From Cupriavidus respiraculi (GTDB lineage: Bacteria; Pseudomonadota; Gammaproteobacteria; Burkholderiales; Burkholderiaceae), in assembly GCF_914271545.1 (NCBI RefSeq), contig NZ_CAJZAH010000004.1:124001-188000 (forward strand): a DNA stretch of 64,000 nucleotides, given 5' to 3'. Below the pieces are notes generated by a model. It was not told the DNA's origin, ran no database searches, and saw only the letters and a list, made by a program, of their open reading frames with translations. Position numbers and translations under genes: made by a program. Below are positions 1-8,364 of the stretch, piece after piece. Within the stretch, counting starts at the first letter, position 1. The number at the start of each line of letters is the position of its first letter.

Positions 1-514
1 TGACCAGCACCGAGGCGATCTCCATCAGCGTCGGCACGATGGTGAAGACCGCCACGCCCAGCAGGAAGCCGATCGCGGCCGTGCCCTTCTCCAGATCGCG
101 GATCACGCCGCCGGTTTCGCGGCGCGAATGGAAGCGCGCGCCCAGCGCATGCAGATGCGCGAAGGTGCGCTCCATGAAGGTGGCGACGGTGCGCTGCGTG
201 ACGAAGGCGAATACCACGTCCCGCAGTTCGTTGAAGGCGTTGCCGAGCAGCCGCAGGATGGCGTACGCCAGCACGAGGAAGACCGGCATCGAGATCGCCG
301 CGCCGGCCATGGCGGCCGCCCCCGTGGCCACCGGCGCGACCTCGTCGACGATGTGCTTGAGGACCAGCGGCACGCCGATCGCCGCGGCCTTGGCCAGCAG
401 CAGCAAGGCGATGGCGATGCCCACGCGCAGGCGGTAGCGCCAGATGGCGCGCCAAAGCTCCGCGGCGATCCGGCGCTTGGAGGCGGGTGGTGGCGCGGCG
501 TGCGTACCGGGCAT
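1..514 (-). CDS. ABC exporter, Atm1/HMT1-like, N-terminal part
   Basis: This is the first 171 residues of a membrane protein that continues past the left edge of the window. After a short proline-rich tail it reads as the amino-terminal transmembrane domain of a fused ABC exporter: a hydrophobic helix (about residues 26-48) followed by PLVLKHIVDE, a second hydrophobic segment, and the FMERTFAHLHALGARFHSRR / GGVIRDLEKG region typical of the first intracellular loops of Atm1/HMT1-type half-transporters. Known family members export glutathione- or sulfur-linked compounds and give heavy-metal tolerance. The nucleotide-binding domain is not in view, so substrate and activity cannot be judged. The start is the first ATG of the open frame. 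Confidence 0.8.
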   Translation of the reverse strand, partial: MPGTHAAPPPASKRRIAAELWRAIWRYRLRVGIAIALLLLAKAAAIGVPLVLKHIVDEVAPVATGAAAMAGAAISMPVFLVLAYAILRLLGNAFNELRDVVFAFVTQRTVATFMERTFAHLHALGARFHSRRETGGVIRDLEKGTAAIGFLLGVAVFTIVPTLMEIASVLV

Positions 515-596
515 GTCGTGCTACCGGCTCGCCGGAGCCCGAGGTGGCAGGCCGGAGAGACCCCCGGCGCGCGGCCTCAAGGAAATCCGCATCGGA

Positions 597-1493
597 TCAG
601 GAGCGGTTGTCCACGGGCGGCGCCCCCGGCGTCGCGTTGCCGGGGTCGCGCAACTGCTGCTCGCCCACCCCCGGAGGCGACTCGCCGCGCCGTACCTTGC
701 GGTCGATGTCCTTGTCGTCCTGCGGTTCCGGCGTGGTGGTGGCGCCGCGCACGAGGTTCGGCCCCGTATCGCGCTCCTCCGGTGGCCGGTACGACGCGGC
801 CTGCTCCCAGTCCTCGCGGCGGCTGCCAGTGCCCTGTCCGTCCTCTTGCCCCTGCTGCACCTGGTTGGCCCCCTGTCCCTGCTGCGTGCCCTTGGCCGCG
901 TCGTCGTTGCCTGTTGCCACGGTGTCGTCCTTTCGTTGAAACGATGTCGATGGTTGTGATGGCGCCGATGGTTCCGCCGCACGCTCGCCCACCGCCTGGT
1001 CGATCTCCGCGCCCGGATCTTCGTTGCCGGTAAATTCCACGGCCGCCGCGCCGAACTGGCCGGAGCGGGCGTTATCCGGGCCCGTGGTACCGGTGGCTTC
1101 GCTGTCGTAGGCGCGGCCGGGCCGCTGAGAGCCCTGGGCGGTGCCGCCAGTGTCGGTGCCGCGCGGGGCACTCTGCTGCGCCACTGGCATCGGCACGGTG
1201 AGCGCGGCGGGGTCGAAGTCGGTCCAGCGGCCGTTCTCCCAGCGCCCTTCCGCGCGTTCGACATCGCGCGCGCCGGCGGCGTTGAGAATGTCGGCGGCCT
1301 GCGTCATCGCCTCGCCCTCGGCCCGGGCGGAAAGCAGCACGCCCGCGGGGCGGTTGCCGCGCGCGGTGCCGGCATCGCCGCCCACGCTGAAGATCGATAC
1401 GTCCCACACCGAGAATCCCCGCGCGTAGAGTTCGCGGGCCGCCCGCTCGGCATCGGGCAACGTCGGAAAACGTCCTGCCACTATGGACGACAT
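597..1493 (-). CDS. YflT-like stress protein with long disordered tail
   Basis: A 298-residue protein. Residues 1-95 resemble the general-stress YflT/17M fold: a short hydrophobic strand, a phrase of the type FPTLPDAERAARELYARGF (a helix that in this family pairs sequence variables), then VSIFSVGG. The remaining 200 residues are low complexity, rich in Gly, Gln, Asp, Thr and Pro, and probably disordered. The ATG is preceded at good distance by a perfect GGAGG, which fixes the start. No enzyme motif is visible. A role in stress response is inferred from family resemblance and from the nearby BON-domain and iron-permease genes. Confidence 0.6.
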   Translation of the reverse strand: MSSIVAGRFPTLPDAERAARELYARGFSVWDVSIFSVGGDAGTARGNRPAGVLLSARAEGEAMTQAADILNAAGARDVERAEGRWENGRWTDFDPAALTVPMPVAQQSAPRGTDTGGTAQGSQRPGRAYDSEATGTTGPDNARSGQFGAAAVEFTGNEDPGAEIDQAVGERAAEPSAPSQPSTSFQRKDDTVATGNDDAAKGTQQGQGANQVQQGQEDGQGTGSRREDWEQAASYRPPEERDTGPNLVRGATTTPEPQDDKDIDRKVRRGESPPGVGEQQLRDPGNATPGAPPVDNRS

Positions 1494-1635
1494 GATTTGC
1501 CTCCGTTATCAGGCGGTGCCGGGTACGCTTGCAAGGTCCGCGCCGGGCTGCCCTTGTCCCGCCGATACGAGCACACCCCTGCCCACGCCCGGGTTACGGC
1601 GGCGCCACCCTCCATGAAACGCGCGGCATCGCCAT

Positions 1636-1648
1636 GTGAAAATTTCAC
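1636..1648. promoter_or_regulatory. Short perfect palindrome GTGAAA-N-TTTCAC
   Basis: A 6-bp perfect inverted repeat with a one-base centre lies in the 207-bp gap between two genes on the minus strand. It sits upstream of the YflT-like gene and downstream of the iron-permease-family gene. It could be an operator, or it could be chance; nothing else supports a function. Confidence 0.25.
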
Positions 1649-1700
1649 GGAATGCTCGCTTCTACAAATGCGGCGACAGAATGGCTGGCCGCCACGACAG

Positions 1701-2270
1701 TCAGGGGCGCGGCGCCGAGGGCTCGACCGCGTCCTCGTCGACCTTGGCCAGCCGATCCGCCAGCCGGCTCGCTTCGCGCTTGATCGCCTGGTTGGCGTGG
1801 GCGTCCTCCACATCGTGCGTTTCGTCGATGCCGCCGTCGCGCTCGGACAGCTCGGACAGCCGCCGGTAGAACACCGCCAGCTTCTTCAGCTCTTCCTCGT
1901 CCAGGTCTTCGATGGCCACCAGCCGGTTGCTCGCCAGCTTGTGCGACGCAAGCAACTCGTTCAGCTTCAGATGAATGGCCAGGGAGTCCTTGTTCTGCGA
2001 TTGCTGGATCAGGAACACCATCAGGAACGTAATGATGGTCGTGCCGGTATTGATGACCAGCTGCCACGTTTCGGAGAAGCCGAACATCGGACCCGTCACC
2101 GCCCACAGCGCCACCGTCAGCACCGCCAGCGCGAACGCCGTGGGCGACCCGGCGCCCCGCGTGGCGATGCCCGCGAAGCAATCGAAGCGGTGCATCAGCC
2201 GGGCATGCCAGCCCTTTCTCGACGCTGTTTCCTGATTCGCCCGCGGCGGGCTTTCCATCGACGTGTCCAT
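1701..2270 (-). CDS. Low-affinity iron permease family protein
   Basis: A 189-residue small membrane protein of the Fet4-like low-affinity iron permease family (COG5478 type). After a charged N-terminus there are two hydrophobic stretches: AFALAVLTVALWAV and the family-typical WQLVINTGTTIITFLMVFLIQQSQNKD, followed by the conserved amphipathic region AIHLKLNELL and a Glu-rich DLDEEEL helix. The open frame runs 127 codons further upstream, but the ATG chosen has AGGAG eight bases before it and begins the conserved part. Bacterial members are poorly characterised, and iron transport is not proven for them. It is divergent from the BON-domain gene. Confidence 0.75.
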   Translation of the reverse strand: MDTSMESPPRANQETASRKGWHARLMHRFDCFAGIATRGAGSPTAFALAVLTVALWAVTGPMFGFSETWQLVINTGTTIITFLMVFLIQQSQNKDSLAIHLKLNELLASHKLASNRLVAIEDLDEEELKKLAVFYRRLSELSERDGGIDETHDVEDAHANQAIKREASRLADRLAKVDEDAVEPSAPRP

Positions 2271-2601
2271 GCTGCGCTCCTGCCTGCTGATGTTGTTGTC
2301 CGCCGTGCGGCGCACGGATCGGCGTGCGCGGGGCGGTATGCCGGCATACCGGCAATTTCCGTTCCTCCCCGCGCGCCGGTCCTGTGCGATGCGCCGGCGG
2401 TACTTTTTACAAGGCGGGTCGCGAAATGCGTTTTCCCTGGGGCCGCGCGTCCGCCCGCCACGGTGCGCGCCGCGGCCATCCCGCACGGCGGCGTGCCCGG
2501 GGTACGGTTCTTGCGGCACACGGCAATGCGGGCCGGCACAAGGCCGGCCATCCTGCAATCGGCGCGCCGGCATGGGCGCCATCGCAATCAAGGAGCACCA
2601 G
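2271..2601. other. 331-bp divergent intergenic region
   Basis: This stretch separates the divergent iron-permease-family and BON-domain genes and should carry both promoters. It contains an 18-bp perfect palindrome (2334-2351) and an AAGGAG ribosome binding site just before the BON gene. No small gene or RNA was recognised, and I could not name a sigma-70 promoter with confidence. Confidence 0.6.
2334..2351. promoter_or_regulatory. 18-bp perfect palindrome CGGTATGCCGGCATACCG
   Basis: An uninterrupted, perfectly self-complementary 18-mer in the divergent promoter region of the iron-permease-family and BON genes. Dyads of this size are typical of dimeric repressor or activator operators. The 10-mer GCATACCGGC from its right half recurs as the beginning of the stem at 14246-14288, so it may instead belong to a small palindromic repeat family. 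Which protein binds it is unknown. Confidence 0.4.
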
Positions 2602-4026
2602 ATGGCAAACGACAGCAACCAGCGCTTTCGCGGCGGCTTCGGCGGTAGCACGAATGCGGGCCGTAGCCAGTCCGGCTATGGCGGCTCGGGCGGCAACCAG
2701 TTCCGCTCGGAAGACGACTTCGGCGGCACCGAGGATTTCGGCAGCCCGCCGACCGAATGGGGCGAGGAATGGGGCCAGGACTGGCGCGGGCGCCATGGCA
2801 GCGGCCAGCAGAGCCCCTGGTACGAGGGCGATCAGGGTGGCGGACAGCGCCGCGCGGGCTCGGGCCAGCGCTACGGCTCGCAGGGCGAGACAGGCGAAGG
2901 CAATCCGTACAGCAGCGGCTATAGCCGCGGCGGCGCCGGCGGTGGTGGCGGCCGCGGCTACGGCGGCAGCGGCGGCGGCACCGGCGGCGGCTTCGGTGGC
3001 TACGACCCGCGCGGCGCCGAGTCGCGCTATGGCATGTATGGCGTGCGCGATGCGGGCGGCGGCGGCGGCAGTGGCAGCGGCATGGGCCGCTCCGGTCCCG
3101 ATCAGGGCGAGAACCGCGGCCAGCGCTGGGGCTCGGGCTCCGGCGGCGGCATGGGCGGACGCCAGGGCTACGGCGGCGGGATGGGCCAGAGCCGCGGCAT
3201 GGGCCAAGGCATGAACCAGGGCATGGGCCAGGGCGGACGCGGTGGCCCGGAAACCTGGAGCCGCATGGAAAACCGCGACAGCGAACGGCGCGGCGGCCAA
3301 TCCAGCTATGGCGGCGGCTACTTCGGCAGCGGCGACCAGGGCGGCCAGTCGTTCAGCGGCGGGCAGCGCATGTACCCCGGCGATCCGGGCTATCGCCACA
3401 GCCAGGAACAGGGCGGACAGCGCGGCTATGGCCTGGAGAGCTACGGCGCCGCCGGCCAGCAGGGATACCAGCAGCAGAAGCGGCGCGTGGGTCCGAAGGG
3501 ATACCAGCGGTCGGACGAGCGCATTCGGGAAGATGTGTGCGAACGGCTCGCCGATGCGCCGGCCATGGATGTGAGCGAGGTATCCGTGGAGGTCAAGTCG
3601 GGCGTGGTCACGCTGACCGGTACCGTCCGTGCACGCCATGAGAAGTACGCGATCGAGGATATCGCCGACGATATCTTCGGCGTGCAGGAGGTGCAGAACA
3701 ATATCCGCGTGTCGCGCGAGTCCGGCTCGCAGTCCGGCTCCCAGGGCGGCTCGCAGTCCAGCGGCTTCGCCGCGGGCTCCGAAGGCGGCGACTACGGCGG
3801 CGCCGGCATGAGCGGCGGCACCTCGGGCCTGGGCGTCACGGGCGGCACGGTCGGCACCAGCCGCGGCACCACCGGCGGCACGCCCGGTACCAGCAGCGCA
3901 ACGACCGCCGGGGGCGCGAGCCTGTCATCGTCGTCGTCCCTGAGCGCGGGCGCCGGCACTGGCGCCGGCACCGGTGCCACCGGTATCAGCAGCACCTCGA
4001 CCAACAAGAGCGGAAGCCAGGGCTAG
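2602..4026 (+). CDS. Glycine-rich BON-domain protein
   Basis: A 474-residue protein with no signal peptide. Residues 1-300 are extremely rich in Gly, Ser, Gln, Arg and Tyr (many GYGG, RGG and MGQG units). A single BON domain follows at about residues 300-370 (RSDERIREDVCERL ... VEVKSGVVTLTGTV ... VQEVQNNIRVSRE), and then a Ser/Thr/Gly-rich tail. BON domains bind lipid or surface components, or act as adaptors in OsmY-like stress proteins. The ATG is fixed by an AAGGAG seven bases upstream. The RGG- and tyrosine-rich N-terminus is also reminiscent of phase-separating or RNA-binding low-complexity regions; that is speculation. Function is otherwise unknown. Confidence 0.75.
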   Translation: MANDSNQRFRGGFGGSTNAGRSQSGYGGSGGNQFRSEDDFGGTEDFGSPPTEWGEEWGQDWRGRHGSGQQSPWYEGDQGGGQRRAGSGQRYGSQGETGEGNPYSSGYSRGGAGGGGGRGYGGSGGGTGGGFGGYDPRGAESRYGMYGVRDAGGGGGSGSGMGRSGPDQGENRGQRWGSGSGGGMGGRQGYGGGMGQSRGMGQGMNQGMGQGGRGGPETWSRMENRDSERRGGQSSYGGGYFGSGDQGGQSFSGGQRMYPGDPGYRHSQEQGGQRGYGLESYGAAGQQGYQQQKRRVGPKGYQRSDERIREDVCERLADAPAMDVSEVSVEVKSGVVTLTGTVRARHEKYAIEDIADDIFGVQEVQNNIRVSRESGSQSGSQGGSQSSGFAAGSEGGDYGGAGMSGGTSGLGVTGGTVGTSRGTTGGTPGTSSATTAGGASLSSSSSLSAGAGTGAGTGATGISSTSTNKSGSQG

Positions 4027-4058
4027 ATCGGCCGCCCCTGCCGACCACGGAACGGACC

Positions 4059-4679
4059 ATGGCCGAGACAACGATGAAGAAAGGGAGCAAGCTGCGCGTG
4101 CATATCGCGCAGCTTCGCCCCACCCAGATGACGATCGGGAGCCACCACGTCAAATGCAAGATGGTCTCGACCCGCAAGGTCCCCGACGAGGAACGGGAGG
4201 CGTTCTTCGACAAGCACCGCATCCACGTCGTGCTGGGCCCCGATGCGACGGTCTACATCGTCGACCATCATCACTGGGCGCGGGCATGGCACGACGTGGG
4301 CATCGATTCCATCCCCGTGATCGTGCGCAAGGATCTGAGCCACGCGTCCTGGGACAAGTTCTGGGACTACATGCTGCGCCGCCATCTCGTGCATCCCTAC
4401 GACGAACACGGCAAGCGCCGGCCGCTGGAGGACCTGCCGCTGCACGTGGCCGACATGCGCGACGATCCGTACCGCAGCCTGGAGGCCTTCGCGCAGATCG
4501 CCGGCGGCTATCTGAAGGTGAAGGAGGCCTATCCCGATTTCAAATGGGCAGACTTCTTCCGGCGCCAGATCAAGGGACCGATCGACACCACGGAGTCCTT
4601 CGCGCTGGCACTGGCGAACTCGGTCAAGCTCGCGCGCAGCAAAAAGGCGCGCGGGCTGCCGGGGTATATCGGCGAATAG
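4059..4679 (+). CDS. ParB-like nuclease-superfamily protein (ParBc_2 type)
   Basis: A 206-residue protein of the short 'putative ParB-like nuclease' family (PF08857 type), not the chromosome-partition ParB. Visible signatures are HIAQLRPTQMTIG near the start, HHVKCKM, the central VYIVDHHHWARAWHDVG (the His-rich motif of the family) and a C-terminal helical part with YPDFKWADFFRR. Family members often sit near stress genes in proteobacteria, and their function is unknown. It begins 33 bp after the BON gene, so co-transcription is plausible. A second in-frame ATG five codons in (MKKGSK) is an alternative start. Confidence 0.75.
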   Translation: MAETTMKKGSKLRVHIAQLRPTQMTIGSHHVKCKMVSTRKVPDEEREAFFDKHRIHVVLGPDATVYIVDHHHWARAWHDVGIDSIPVIVRKDLSHASWDKFWDYMLRRHLVHPYDEHGKRRPLEDLPLHVADMRDDPYRSLEAFAQIAGGYLKVKEAYPDFKWADFFRRQIKGPIDTTESFALALANSVKLARSKKARGLPGYIGE

Positions 4680-4688
4680 CCGGCGGCG

Positions 4689-5057
4689 CTACGGTGGCGA
4701 TCGCCTGCGGCGGCGCAGGATGCCCGTCACGGCCAGCGCGAGCGCGGCGCCGGCGATAAAGCCCGCGCCGATCATCGGCACGCCATCTCCGGCCGCCGCG
4801 CCCGGCGTCGCGCCAGATGCCGGTGTGCCGGATGGCAGGGCGGCGAACGCGCTTTTCCATTCCGCCGCGCTGATCTGCGTCATGCGGCCCATCTCCCCGA
4901 GACCGTAGACGCAGATCTCGCCGCCCGGCAGCTTGCAGAACCGCTCGGCCGGGCAGGCCTTGAGGATCTCCTGCGGCTGTCCGGCCCCGCATTGCGCGCC
5001 GCCGCTGCGCAGCACCTGCAATGTCACGTCGGGATGCTTCGTCAGTTGCTCGGGCAT
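4689..5057 (-). CDS. Small C-terminally anchored hypothetical protein
   Basis: A 122-residue protein I do not recognise. The first 60 residues contain three or four cysteines (CGAG, ACPAERFCKL, ICVYG), which could form disulfides or bind metal. An Ala/Pro/Gly linker leads to one transmembrane helix (about residues 95-113) followed immediately by RRRRR, a stop-transfer signature. That order suggests a tail-anchored or N-out protein with no N-terminal signal. Its end converges with the ParB-like gene with only 9 bp between stops. Confidence 0.55.
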   Translation of the reverse strand: MPEQLTKHPDVTLQVLRSGGAQCGAGQPQEILKACPAERFCKLPGGEICVYGLGEMGRMTQISAAEWKSAFAALPSGTPASGATPGAAAGDGVPMIGAGFIAGAALALAVTGILRRRRRSPP

Positions 5058-5114
5058 GGCTGCCTCCCCGGAATACGGCCCCTACCCGCAATGTAGTACG
5101 GGCGCGGCCCGAGG

Positions 5115-6098
5115 TCAGGCGGAGGCCGCCGGGTCCCGCGCGGCGGGTGCGCGCCGGTAGGCGCCCGGCCCTACGCCGAAATACTGCTTGAACACCCTGC
5201 CGAAGGCAGCCTGTGAGGCATAGCCGCAGGCCTCTCCGACCGCCGCGGCCGACATGCCGGTCGTTTCCAGCAGCCGGGCGGCGCGCTCCATGCGCAGCGT
5301 GGTGACGAAGGCCAGCGGGCTCAGGCCCCCGGCCTCGCCGAAGCGGCGCGCCAGGGTCGCCCGCGACATGCTCGCCAGGGCGGCAAGGTTGGCCACCGTC
5401 CACGGGCGCTGCGGCTCTCCCACCACCGCCGCCACCGCCTTGGCCAGCCGGGCATCGGCCATCAGCGCGAGCAGGCTGCGCGCAACGCCGCCGCGGCCGA
5501 CGATGGTCCGCAGCAGCATGGTGAACAGCGCTGTCGACAACTCACCCACGATGGCGCGGCTGCCGGCGCGCGGCGCTTCGGTCTCGCTGCGCATCATGGC
5601 GAGCAGGCCGCGCAGCCAGTCGCTGTCCGCCTCGCCCGCCGTGCCGATATGGACGATCTCCGGCAGCGTGCGCAGCAGCACGCTGCCCGGCGCCCCCAGC
5701 ACGAACGTGCCGCACATCAGGTCGAGCGCGTCGCCCTCTTCGCCATCCGCGTTCCGGCCCCGGCTGCCGGGCAACGTGACCTCCGTCACCAGGCCATTGA
5801 AGCCGGAGCGCGTACGCGCCGCCGCGCGCGCGTCCGGGGCCCCGCCGCCGAAATGCACGTAGTGCGCCGCGCCGCGCGGGAACAGCACCACGTCGCCGGC
5901 CGCCAGCCGCACCGCGCGAGCGCCGCTGTCCACGCGCGCCTCGCCACGCAGCACCACGTGATAGGGAATATGGCCAACGGGCGCGGGCTGCTGCGCGGCG
6001 GTCCACGGGGCGGCGATGCGGCAGCGCAAGTCCACGGTGCCCGAGGGCGACAGCATCTGCACCAGTTCGCTGAGGGTGTCTACGGGATGGCCTGGCAT
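5115..6098 (-). CDS. AraC-family regulator with N-terminal cupin
   Basis: A 327-residue transcription factor. Residues 1-180 form a cupin-like sensor half (VDLRCRIAAPW, HIPYHVVLRGEA, AAGDVVLFPRGAAHYVHF), as in the Cupin_6/AraC group. Residues 215-320 hold two helix-turn-helix units (WTVANLAALASMSRATLARRF and AAAVGEACGYASQAAFGRVFKQYFG), the classical AraC signature. It is divergent from the AhpD-like gene, with a 195-bp intergenic region between them. Control of that gene is likely by analogy with many AraC/carboxymuconolactone-decarboxylase pairs, but this is inference. Confidence 0.9.
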   Translation of the reverse strand: MPGHPVDTLSELVQMLSPSGTVDLRCRIAAPWTAAQQPAPVGHIPYHVVLRGEARVDSGARAVRLAAGDVVLFPRGAAHYVHFGGGAPDARAAARTRSGFNGLVTEVTLPGSRGRNADGEEGDALDLMCGTFVLGAPGSVLLRTLPEIVHIGTAGEADSDWLRGLLAMMRSETEAPRAGSRAIVGELSTALFTMLLRTIVGRGGVARSLLALMADARLAKAVAAVVGEPQRPWTVANLAALASMSRATLARRFGEAGGLSPLAFVTTLRMERAARLLETTGMSAAAVGEACGYASQAAFGRVFKQYFGVGPGAYRRAPAARDPAASA

Positions 6099-6293
6099 GG
6101 TTGAGACGATTGAGCAATAACCTGCGCCATTCTATGCCATATGGCGCACGTGCCGCGGCTACCATGCAGTCATGGAAACGCAGCGACGCGGCGACCGGCA
6201 AAGACAAGGCCAGCCGGCCGTGTTGGCGCAGCGGATCCAGCCCGACGCAACACAACCCAAACGCAATACCACCAACACGAAAGGAACACCATC

Positions 6294-6830
6294 ATGTCCC
6301 GCATTCCCGCCCTCGATCTCCAGACCGCCACCGGCGAAACCGCCGAGTTGTTCGCCAATATCAAGCGCGCCGTCGGCAAGGTGCCGAACGCCTATGCCGG
6401 CATCGGCACGGCCTCGCCGGCCGCGCTGGCGAACCTGCTGCAGACCAATGCCGTGCTGAAGAAGGGCGCCCTGTCGGCGCGCGAGTTGGAGGCAATCAAC
6501 CTGGCCGTCAGCGAGGCGAGCGGCTGCGACTATTGCGTGGCCGCGCATACGATGACCGGCAAGATGGCCGGCTACTCGGCGGAGCAAACGCGCAAGTTGC
6601 GCGCGGGCGCCTATGACGACGATCCCAAGATCGACGCGCTCGTGCGCTTTGCGCTGACGCTGGTGAAGACCTCGGGCACCGTGCCGGCCCCGGCGCTGGC
6701 GGCGGTACGCGAGGCCGGTTACAGCGATGGCCAGGTGGTGGAGGCGATCCTTGCCATCACGGCGATCCTGTTCACCAACATGTTCAACCGCGTCAACGAC
6801 ACCACGCTGGACTTCCCGCCGGTGCAATGA
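6294..6830 (+). CDS. Carboxymuconolactone decarboxylase / AhpD-like protein
   Basis: A 178-residue all-helical protein of the CMD/AhpD superfamily. The motif EASGCDYCVAAHT (about residues 75-87) carries the CxxC-xxx-H arrangement of thiol-active AhpD-type alkylhydroperoxidases, so a peroxidase or redox role fits better than true decarboxylase activity. The ATG chosen has AAGGAA at good spacing and precedes the conserved start, although the frame is open 51 codons upstream. It is divergent from an AraC regulator that probably controls it. Confidence 0.85.
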   Translation: MSRIPALDLQTATGETAELFANIKRAVGKVPNAYAGIGTASPAALANLLQTNAVLKKGALSARELEAINLAVSEASGCDYCVAAHTMTGKMAGYSAEQTRKLRAGAYDDDPKIDALVRFALTLVKTSGTVPAPALAAVREAGYSDGQVVEAILAITAILFTNMFNRVNDTTLDFPPVQ

Positions 6831-6889
6831 CGCGCTGCGGAAGGCCGTGGCGGCATGGCGCACCCGCGCCATCCCGCCTCGGCCTGGCA

Positions 6890-7165
6890 TCACTGGCCGC
6901 GGCCAACCGGCTGCATGCCGGGATCGAAGTCCGGAAATTCGTCGTCGAGTATCTCGAAGACCGCGGCCGCCTTGCCGCGCAGTTCGTGCGTCAGGTTGCG
7001 CACCAGATGCTCGTCCGAGCGCAGCCAGTGATAGGCGGCGTGGACTTCCTCCACGGACGGCTGGACCTCGAGAATCCGTGCGATCACCTCGTCCTCGAAG
7101 GGCCCGATGATCGCGCGGATCTGCTGGGCGGTGGCCGGCCGGACTTCGGCCTTCACGGTGTTCAT
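6890..7165 (-). CDS. Small conserved-looking hypothetical protein
   Basis: A 91-residue, acidic, mostly helical protein preceded by GGGAG, which supports the start. Visible pieces are EVRPATAQQIRAIIGPFEDE, a helical LEVQPSVEEVHAAYHWLRSDEHL and an acidic end with ILDDEFPDFDPG. No known catalytic motif is present. It could be a regulatory or stress-related small protein; I cannot name it. Confidence 0.55.
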   Translation of the reverse strand: MNTVKAEVRPATAQQIRAIIGPFEDEVIARILEVQPSVEEVHAAYHWLRSDEHLVRNLTHELRGKAAAVFEILDDEFPDFDPGMQPVGRGQ

Positions 7166-7275
7166 CGCGATGTCTCCCTATGTCGACGCGACGCCGCAGG
7201 GAAATCCGCTGCGGCGGTGCCGCGATATGGTCGTTTCCGCAATCGCGCGGCAAAGCCTGCCGCGGGGCGCGGGCG

Positions 7276-7470
7276 CTACTCCGAAGGTCCGGTGCCGGAC
7301 TGCCCCGGATCGGTCGGGCGCGCGGCCATCAGTTGTTGCCGCGCTTCCTCCCAGTATTCTTCGGCGCGGCCGTCGGGACTGCCAGACGCCAGCCACAGCT
7401 GGTAGGCACGGGTGCGGATATCCTCCTCGGCCGGCATGGGCGCGTCGGCGGCAGGATCTGTGTTCGCCAT
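7276..7470 (-). CDS. DUF2934-family small protein
   Basis: A 64-residue protein with the hallmark of DUF2934: IRTRAYQLWLASGSPDGRAEEYWEEARQ, a helix-turn with the Gly-Ser-Pro-x-Gly turn and trailing WxxAxxQ. A clean GAGGAG precedes the ATG; the upstream extension of the frame is not needed. Family function is unknown; members are often small cytosolic proteins of Rhizobiales and Burkholderiales. Confidence 0.75.
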   Translation of the reverse strand: MANTDPAADAPMPAEEDIRTRAYQLWLASGSPDGRAEEYWEEARQQLMAARPTDPGQSGTGPSE

Positions 7471-7661
7471 GGTGTTCTCCTCGTCTGTGCGGTTGCCCTG
7501 CAGATCAGTGTAGACATTGATCGGCGGCCGTTGCCCCTGATGCGAACCCGCCCATGCCCGACGCCGGGCATTGCGCGGCAGCGACTTCATTTGGATCGAA
7601 CCCGGCGCATCGGCCATTACAATGCGGGATTGCCACCCCCGTTGCCAGCCGCCCCGCTCCC

Positions 7662-8324
7662 ATGTCCGCAGCAAACTCCGACCGCTTCACCATCGCCGGC
7701 CCCGCCGGCAAGATCGAGATCCTGACCGACACGCCCGATGGTCCCGCGGCGGGCATCGCCGTGATCGGTCATCCGCACCCGCTGCTGGGCGGCAACGCGG
7801 AGCACAAGATTCCGCTGCAGCTCGCCAGGCTGTTTCAGGCGCGCGGTTTCGTCGCGGCGCGGCCGAACTTTCGCGGCATGGACGGCACGGAGGGCAAGCA
7901 CGACGGCGGCGAGGGCGAGACCGACGACATGATCGCGGTGATCCGGCATCTGCAGCAGGCCCACCCGGGCGTGCCGCTGGCGCTCGCGGGCTTTTCCTTC
8001 GGCGCGTTCGTGCAGTCGCTGGTGGCCCGCCGCCTGCTCGATGCGGGCGAATCGGTCGCGCATCTGGTGCTGTCCGGCATTCCGTGGGGCCCGGTCGCGG
8101 GCAATCGCAGCTACGACACGCCGAACGTCCCGGGCGACACGCTCGTGGTCCACGGCGAGAAGGACGAAAACGTGCCGCTGCAATCGGTGCTCGACTGGGC
8201 GCGTCCGCAGGAGCTGCCCGTGACGGTGATCCCGGGCGCCAACCATTTCTTCACCGGCAAGCTGCCGGTGTTCCAGCGCATCGTGGCGGCGTACCTGGAC
8301 ACGCGCCTCGCCGCGGCCGGCTGA
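7662..8324 (+). CDS. Alpha/beta hydrolase, COG2945 type
   Basis: A 220-residue alpha/beta hydrolase. It has the subfamily phrase [14 protein letters not shown] near residue 33, the nucleophile elbow GFSFGA (GxSxG, about residue 111), an acid in GEKDENVP and a histidine in PGANHFFTG. Together these give a complete Ser-Asp-His triad. No signal peptide is present, so it acts in the cytosol. The exact substrate of this group is not established. It lies 40 bp upstream of polB in the same direction, so the two may be co-transcribed. Confidence 0.85.
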   Translation: MSAANSDRFTIAGPAGKIEILTDTPDGPAAGIAVIGHPHPLLGGNAEHKIPLQLARLFQARGFVAARPNFRGMDGTEGKHDGGEGETDDMIAVIRHLQQAHPGVPLALAGFSFGAFVQSLVARRLLDAGESVAHLVLSGIPWGPVAGNRSYDTPNVPGDTLVVHGEKDENVPLQSVLDWARPQELPVTVIPGANHFFTGKLPVFQRIVAAYLDTRLAAAG

Positions 8325-8364
8325 GCCGGCGCCCGCCTGGTTCCGCTCCGTTCCGACCGCCATC

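Noticed and set aside
2407-3639. 410-codon Ala-rich frame opposite the BON gene
   Set aside because: It is the reverse reading of the Gly-rich repeats (Gly codons read as Ala); no independent support.
8325-8364. Search for a LexA (SOS) box before polB
   Set aside because: No CTG-N10-CAG-like dyad found in the 40-bp gap.
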